Source: Daucus carota subsp. sativus (Eukaryota > Streptophyta > Magnoliopsida > Apiales > Apiaceae). Taken from it: a DNA stretch of 64,000 nucleotides. The translations under genes were made by a program, and so were the position numbers. The notes below the pieces were generated by a model. The model was not told where the DNA came from. It saw only the letters and a list, made by a program, of their open reading frames with translations, and made no database searches. Where the stretch lies: contig NC_030383.2 in the NCBI RefSeq assembly GCF_001625215.2, forward strand, positions 56,534,949 through 56,598,948, given 5' to 3'. Positions 58,626 through 64,000 of this stretch are shown here, piece after piece. Every line of letters begins with the position of its first letter. The stretch's first letter is position 1.

Positions 58626-59495
58626 TTCCCATGTACTTGTTCTCCTTTGATATACTCCCACACACAATACCATCCCATTGCTTCCGGGGCAGATTGGTTT
58701 GGCACTTATTTTAAAGGCTTTTATTATTGGCTTCTGGACTTCCGAGGTGGTCAGTCCCCGAAAGTTAGTTAAGGATTTTAACTTTTTTCGGTGACTTGAT
58801 TTTATATATAAGACACTTTAAACGATAATTTATAAAATTTTATTATTCAAACACATAAATTAGAAATTACTTTTCGCTTATAAGTAACTTCTCACGTGAA
58901 CAATAACCACTTCTTTTGAGTTATTAAAAAGGCCCGAAATATAGTCTTTTAACTTATTTTAAAAAATTGTATAATTTTTTTTTTCTGAGTTTGAGAACTG
59001 ATAGAAACCCCCAAAGTCACCCATGATTATTATCCCTTAGATGGCGGAGGCAGTGATGTAGAGTGGCTAACAACTGCAAATGTCATTTCGTCCTCTTGTC
59101 CGAATACATTCAGATATGATCTAAGGTTGCAGCTAATGCTTGCTAACAGTCTCATCAACTCTTTAGTAAACGAGATAAAAGAGCCGTCACATAGTTGTCT
59201 CCGTACCCACAATTGCATGCATTATTGACTTCTTGCACACTATCTTATTCATAGACAACATAAGACTGAACGGTTCCAATTTACGTAAGCTGATTTCAAA
59301 CCAAAGCGGACCCAGAAACTGTTAATGCAAAGTGGAAAGGTACACTTGAGGCTAGTAATGTCAGGACTGTGTAGTGAATGCACAATTCTTCTGACTTGAG
59401 AGAGTTGAGTTTCAACAATAAAATTTATGTCACATAACACATAATTCTGTTGTGTAGTTCTTGATATGAATCCCCCAAGTGTTGGAACCTTGATG
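58626..59495. other. Intergenic, upstream of P450 gene 4
   Basis: No gene recognised. It contains the promoter region of gene 4, with no clear TATA box. Confidence 0.45.
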
Positions 59496-61205
59496 ATGGA
59501 GCAACAAGCCTTGTTTCTGTCTTCATGTTTGATGTTCTTTGTCTTGGCTTTTCTGTATATATGGTTGTCAGCCAGCAAAACATCTAGCAAAAATCTGCCA
59601 CCGTCTCCTGGGAAGTTACCGATAATTGGTAATCTTCATCAGGTCAATCAAGATCCCCACATAGCACTAAGATCTTTGGCTAGAAAATATGGTCCTGTCA
59701 TGCAGCTTCAGTTTGGAAGTGTGCCTGTTCTTGTTGTGTCTTCAGCTGATGCAGCTAAGGAGATTATGAAAACGCATGATCTTGCTTTCGCGAACAGGCC
59801 TAAGTCTAGTATCTGGGATAGGATCTTCTATAATGGTAAGGACGTGGTATTTGCTCCGTATAGTGAATATTGGAGACAGGTCAAAAGTATTTGTGTTCTT
59901 CAGCTGCTGAGTAACAAAAGGGTTAGATCATTTCAGACAGTTAGAGAAGAAGAGGTAGCCCTTTTAGTGGAAAATATTAGAGAATCTGGCTCAAAAGCAG
60001 TGAATTTGAGTGAGTTGTTTTACGCGCTTCTGAGTAATGTTGTTTCCAGGATTGCCTTGGGGAGGAAATATGCTATTACTACTGAAGGTGGTAAAGGAAA
60101 TTCATTTAAGGAGCTGTTTCAGAATATAGCTCAGTTAATAGGTTATTTCAGTGTTGGTGATTATATTCCATGGCTGTTCTGGATTGATTCTGTAAGCGGT
60201 CTAAAGGGAAGGGTGGAGAAAGCAGCTAGCGAGGCTGATTTGTTTCTTGAAAGTGTTATTAAAGATCACAGTATTGCATTGGATAACGGAGCTTCTAGCG
60301 ACGATCTGTTATACAATTTGCTGGAGATTCAGAAACAGGAAACTAATTCTGCCTTTTCTATTGACAAGGATTCCATAAAAGGCGTAATCTTGGTAAGTCA
60401 CAAACTGTCTCCAGCCTTAGCTTATGATCATCAGACTAATGTGTTTCTACAAACACAATAAATAGTCTTTGTTAATTACTTTCATACACGCATGTTGTAT
60501 ATAAAAAAATTTGTTCCAAGACTCAAAATTTACTAGGGCAGTCATTTGTTGTATATTATTTCTAATATCATTTGACGTCTTAAATCTGCCTTGTAGAATA
60601 TGTTCTTTGATGGAACTGATACGACATCTGCAGTATTGGAGTGGACTATGGCAGCGTTGATTAAACATCCAGATGTCATGTGTAAATTGAAGAATGAGGT
60701 GAGAGAGATAGGAAGGGGAAAATCAAGGATAAATGGGGATGATTTAGAGAATATGCACTACTTGAAAGCAGTGGTTAAGGAGAGTATGCGACTTTATACT
60801 CCAGTTCCGCTACTAGTTGCCAGAGAAGCAATGCAGGATGTGAAGGTGATGGGATACGACGTAAAAGCTGGGACACAAGTACTGATTAATGCTTGGGCAA
60901 TTGCAACAGACCCTGCTATGTGGGATAACCCAGAGGAATTTATCCCTGAGAGATTCTTGAATAATCCTGTGGATTATAAAGGTCTGCACTTTGAGTTCAT
61001 TCCATTTGGAGCAGGGCGGAGGGGCTGCCCTGGAATCCAATATGCCATGGCCATCAATGAGCTAGCAGTAGCAAACTTGGTGCACATATTTGATTTTGCA
61101 TTGCCTGATGGAAGAAGATTGGAAGATCTGGACCTGACTTCAGAGACAGGTATGACTCTTCATAAAAAGTCTCCTCTTCTGGTGATTGCAACATCACGAG
61201 TCTAG
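59496..61205 (+). CDS. Cytochrome P450, CYP71 type (array gene 4)
   Basis: Two exons, 59496-60392 and 60597-61205, giving 501 aa. The start [10 protein letters not shown] aligns with MDQQ of gene 3; in-frame Met codons at 59466 and 59493 are possible alternatives. Anchor about 6-25, hinge [14 protein letters not shown]-helix [19 protein letters not shown], haem loop [11 protein letters not shown]. Every catalytic landmark is intact. Exon 2 is nearer to genes 1 and 2 than gene 3 is ([16 protein letters not shown]). Exon 1 differs from the others in the substrate-recognition region after the B helix ([20 protein letters not shown]). Its intron is 204 bp. It is the rightmost member of the array. 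Confidence 0.95.
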
Positions 61206-62144
61206 TTACCACTATTATCCCTACAAAAGACCTAAAAGTTCCTGTTTGTCGATCTCTTGGTCATTTAGGGCACTGGTGATCTGAATTGCTAAGACAGTTA
61301 ATTTGTAGTAGTGTCGTGATTGTGATTTGTAATAAATGCGAAACTATTGTTTGTGACTGGTTCGTATGCTAAAATAGTTTGTAGTGAAAAATGACCGTTA
61401 AGACTGCATAAAAAAGAGCAAAGGTGATGAGGCATGAAATTCTTCTGGCCACACAACTTAAAACAAGCATTTTTAGTAAATACTTACTGATCACTGATCA
61501 ACATAAGAAGTGATATTGTCCTTGATTATGAGAGACTTGATATTTGTTAGAAAATTTTATGAAATTCAAGCATTATCTCCTCGCTAAGTAGCTATGTGGT
61601 TGGGACAGTCTTCACACTATCTACACAGATACTCAAGATTCAAGAAGTTTGGTAGAGTTCTGCATGCATAAATTCTAAATTTAATGACAGTACAGCTTTG
61701 GTTATTCTGCATGTATGTTTTGTATGCTCCTTTTGCCTTATATTGACCAACACATGTAGAACACTATCAACTGTACATATTCAAGTTTCATATGTTGGAG
61801 TTGAATATGAATCAGACATGATATCTCATGCGCATGAACTAACATTAGATCTGCCTGCATATGTTTCAGTGAACTCATTAGGATTCATATGTTTGAGTTG
61901 AATATGAGTGTTCAAGTAACATGAAATCTGATGTTTTGAATTCTGCTTGAACATACATAAACTCCTAATATAAGAAGAAACATTTTACTAAGAACCTCTG
62001 GTCCTGAAAAACACAGAAGCCACAAATTAAAGTACTCCATATTGATGCAGATACAACAGAAAAATCTTGTTTGCCAACATGAATCAATCACGAGAACAAT
62101 AGAAATACAGAGATGCAAAATAAACAATTGAAACAATTAAGCAA
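61206..62144. other. Convergent spacer between P450 gene 4 and the germin-like gene
   Basis: It holds the 3' regions of the two converging genes. No other gene or repeat recognised. Confidence 0.5.
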
Positions 62145-62771
62145 TTAGCCAGTCCCACCAAGTACTTTCTTCAGCGCCTTGACAACGGCAGGGTCAAGGA
62201 ATGTAGTTTTAGTCACCAATTCTGTTGGCAGATCATTTGCAAACAAAGCAAAATCGGTAATCTGGAGACCAGGGCTAGCACTGCTGAAACTAACAAATGC
62301 AAGAACTGGACCTTTTCCAGAATTTATCTGAAAATGCAGCAACCCTTGTGGGAAAACCATGATATCCCCCTTGTTCAAAGTCTTGTAGTAAACTTTGTTT
62401 GCAGAAGAGATAAATCCAGCCAGAATAGTACCTTGTATATTAACTAGTACTTCTGATGCACCTGGATGTGTGTGCATTGGGATAACACCGCCAGTCGCAA
62501 TATCCAATCGACCCAAAGATATCCCTAGGCCATTCACAGCTGGAAATTGAGCTACAAAAGCTGGAGTAACAGCAGCTTTGATGATGTTTGATGTGTTACC
62601 AGCGACTCCGAGGCCAGAGTACACAAAGTCCTTTTCAGTGAGTGATGCAGCTTTCTTGCAAGGATATCCAGACGGGGTATCGGATAGTTTGAGGTCTGCA
62701 ACACAGAAGTCATTCACTGAAGCATACGACGAGGAAAGGAGAGAGAAAAGGATAAGTATTGGGAGATACAT
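62145..62771 (-). CDS. Germin-like protein, ABP19/ABP20 type
   Basis: Single exon, 208 aa. A signal peptide (about 1-17, [13 protein letters not shown]) leads to the apoplast. Two cysteines (NDFC and GYPC) form the usual N-terminal germin disulphide. The cupin metal site is complete: [12 protein letters not shown] gives His-x-His and Glu, and [14 protein letters not shown] gives the second motif with its His. Germins bind manganese, often form hexamers, and some have superoxide dismutase activity; the ABP19/20 branch was first isolated as auxin-binding proteins, with function uncertain. The length is standard. It converges on P450 gene 4. Confidence 0.95.
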   Translation of the reverse strand: MYLPILILFSLLSSSYASVNDFCVADLKLSDTPSGYPCKKAASLTEKDFVYSGLGVAGNTSNIIKAAVTPAFVAQFPAVNGLGISLGRLDIATGGVIPMHTHPGASEVLVNIQGTILAGFISSANKVYYKTLNKGDIMVFPQGLLHFQINSGKGPVLAFVSFSSASPGLQITDFALFANDLPTELVTKTTFLDPAVVKALKKVLGGTG

Positions 62772-62828
62772 TTCGAGTTTTTGCTAGGGTTGTGGAGAAA
62801 ATTGTGCTTTAGACTACTGAGGTTGGAC

Positions 62829-62840
62829 ATATTAATATAC
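62829..62840 (-). promoter_or_regulatory. TATA-like box of the germin-like gene
   Basis: GTATATTAATAT on the minus strand, about 60 bp before the ATG at 62771, leaving a leader of roughly 30 nt. Confidence 0.5.
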
Positions 62841-62899
62841 ATGGAGTACAGATGGAAGGATAACTGTTTGGGAATTTGATTGGTTGTTAGAAGATATGG

Positions 62900-64000
62900 C
62901 CATGCACAATTTCACGGGCTTGCATAATCTGGCTACGAAGTAAAAGACAGAGTTTTCGCAGTGATGCATGTGAGCGTTAATATCATCTAGCTAAGACGAA
63001 GAACATGTTGCTAGGCCTCTTATTTGTTTGCAATTGAAGGACCAGCTGCAACATTAAATCTTTATGTTTTTACCTAAATGTATGTCAATCCAATTCAGTC
63101 CAGGTAAAAAAATACCTATCAGCAAATTAACAGAGTACATAGATGGCTAAAACATGCACATCCATGCAGTCTTTCCTAGTTGAAATAGAACTCGTATAGA
63201 AAGTGGCTGGACTTGCGCGACAGATAATTTCAAGAACTTATTAAAACCATCTCAATGGTTAAAATTCTTGTCAAAATTCAGGGGACTGCAGAGGATTCCT
63301 CCTTAATATGTAGAAGCGAAAGTTATGAATTTATAGTTTTCCGGGTAACTTTGAATGTTTTGATTGGCAGTACTGGGCAGTTGCAAGTTGCAGCACAATA
63401 GAATTGTGTCATCTGGGAGCTTAAAAAGCAAAATTTGTTTTTACTGGAATGTCAAAACTTTGATGCTTCTTTTTTAAGTGTAAATTGTTAACCATTATTC
63501 ATGATTGAGAAAATGATGAGTTATGATATTATTGTCAGATATTTGTCATTGAAATATCAAGAAATGCATGGACTATAAGCCAAACCACTGCGCGAAAGAA
63601 GACACTGAGAGACAGCCCAAAAGTTTCTGCTGAGTCCTCTGATCAACTTGTCATTTACAAGATGTGTATGGACCAACCCTAATATGTGTGGTTTTCAGAA
63701 TTCCCCATCTTCTGGTGCACTTTCAGATCAGATTGGATTTCATAACTAATATCTTAAGCAGACCCGGCTCAATCATAAATTTAAATGATAGGGTTTTTTA
63801 TTAGAAAAAATAAATTACAACGCACTAAATAATTTCGATACATTTTTAACAAATTATTTGAATTTCATTACATTAATCATAACTTAACAATATTATGTCA
63901 TATTGTAAAAGGCTTTTAAATTTCTTGAATATTTTTAAGGCTTTAAGCATTTTGATTTTATTAGCACTGATATGAGTATCACCCACACCCAATAACTTGA
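62900..64000. other. Right-end intergenic DNA
   Basis: No gene recognised. From about 63760 the sequence becomes strongly AT-rich after CAGACCCGGCTCAATCATAA, which may be an edge of an element continuing past the window. Confidence 0.4.

Noticed and set aside
1-64000. CRISPR arrays, operons or bacterial-type systems
   Set aside because: None seen; the intron structure and elements are those of a plant nuclear genome.

Overview
The window is nuclear DNA of a flowering plant. The evidence is GT-AG introns, RLCK-VII kinase, plant tubulin-ligase-like, jacalin-lectin, germin-like and CYP71 genes, and dense MITEs of plant type. The CYP71 proteins read most like those of Apiaceae (the CYP71AJ/CYP71A style), so an apiaceous or related asterid is my best guess. 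That is inference from memory of the family, not a database result.

Layout, left to right. 0.3-1.3 kb: decayed minus-strand synaptotagmin-3-type (C2) pseudogene that runs off the left edge. 3.3-4.1 kb: short LINE-like retroposon with target-site duplication and poly(A). 9.3-12.5 kb: an apparently complete, probably autonomous hAT transposon with TIRs, an 8-bp TSD and an uninterrupted 821-codon transposase; it sits in a GC-rich block that may be a leader exon. 12.8-18.7 kb: a MITE-rich tract around a two-exon jacalin-related lectin. 18-20.6 kb: locally duplicated DNA holding a broken copy of the 3' end of the next gene. 20.8-22.8 kb: five-exon receptor-like cytoplasmic kinase (minus). 26.2-31.5 kb: a whole-looking Ty1/copia element with LTRs that read as identical (minus). 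33.9-41.8 kb: a 15-exon TTLL12-type gene (minus, 874 aa), all exon joins resolved. 42.8-46.8 kb: nested MITEs and retroposed DNA plus a perfect 190-bp tandem repeat. 47.3-61.2 kb: tandem array of four complete two-exon CYP71-type P450 genes (plus strand) and three P450 relics. 62.1-62.8 kb: single-exon germin-like/ABP19-type gene (minus).

The P450 array is the functional centre. Genes 1 and 2 arose by duplication of a unit that carries its own downstream P450 relic. Gene 2 carries a stretch of exon 1 closer to gene 3 than to its sister (gene conversion). The intron of gene 1 has gained a 590-bp near-perfect foldback element whose empty site is preserved in gene 2. The four P450s are ER-membrane monooxygenases, probably of specialised metabolism; no other pathway enzyme is visible. 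I found no CRISPR, operon or prokaryotic system, and no wholly new gene system. The most original observations concern element structure and paralogue evolution.
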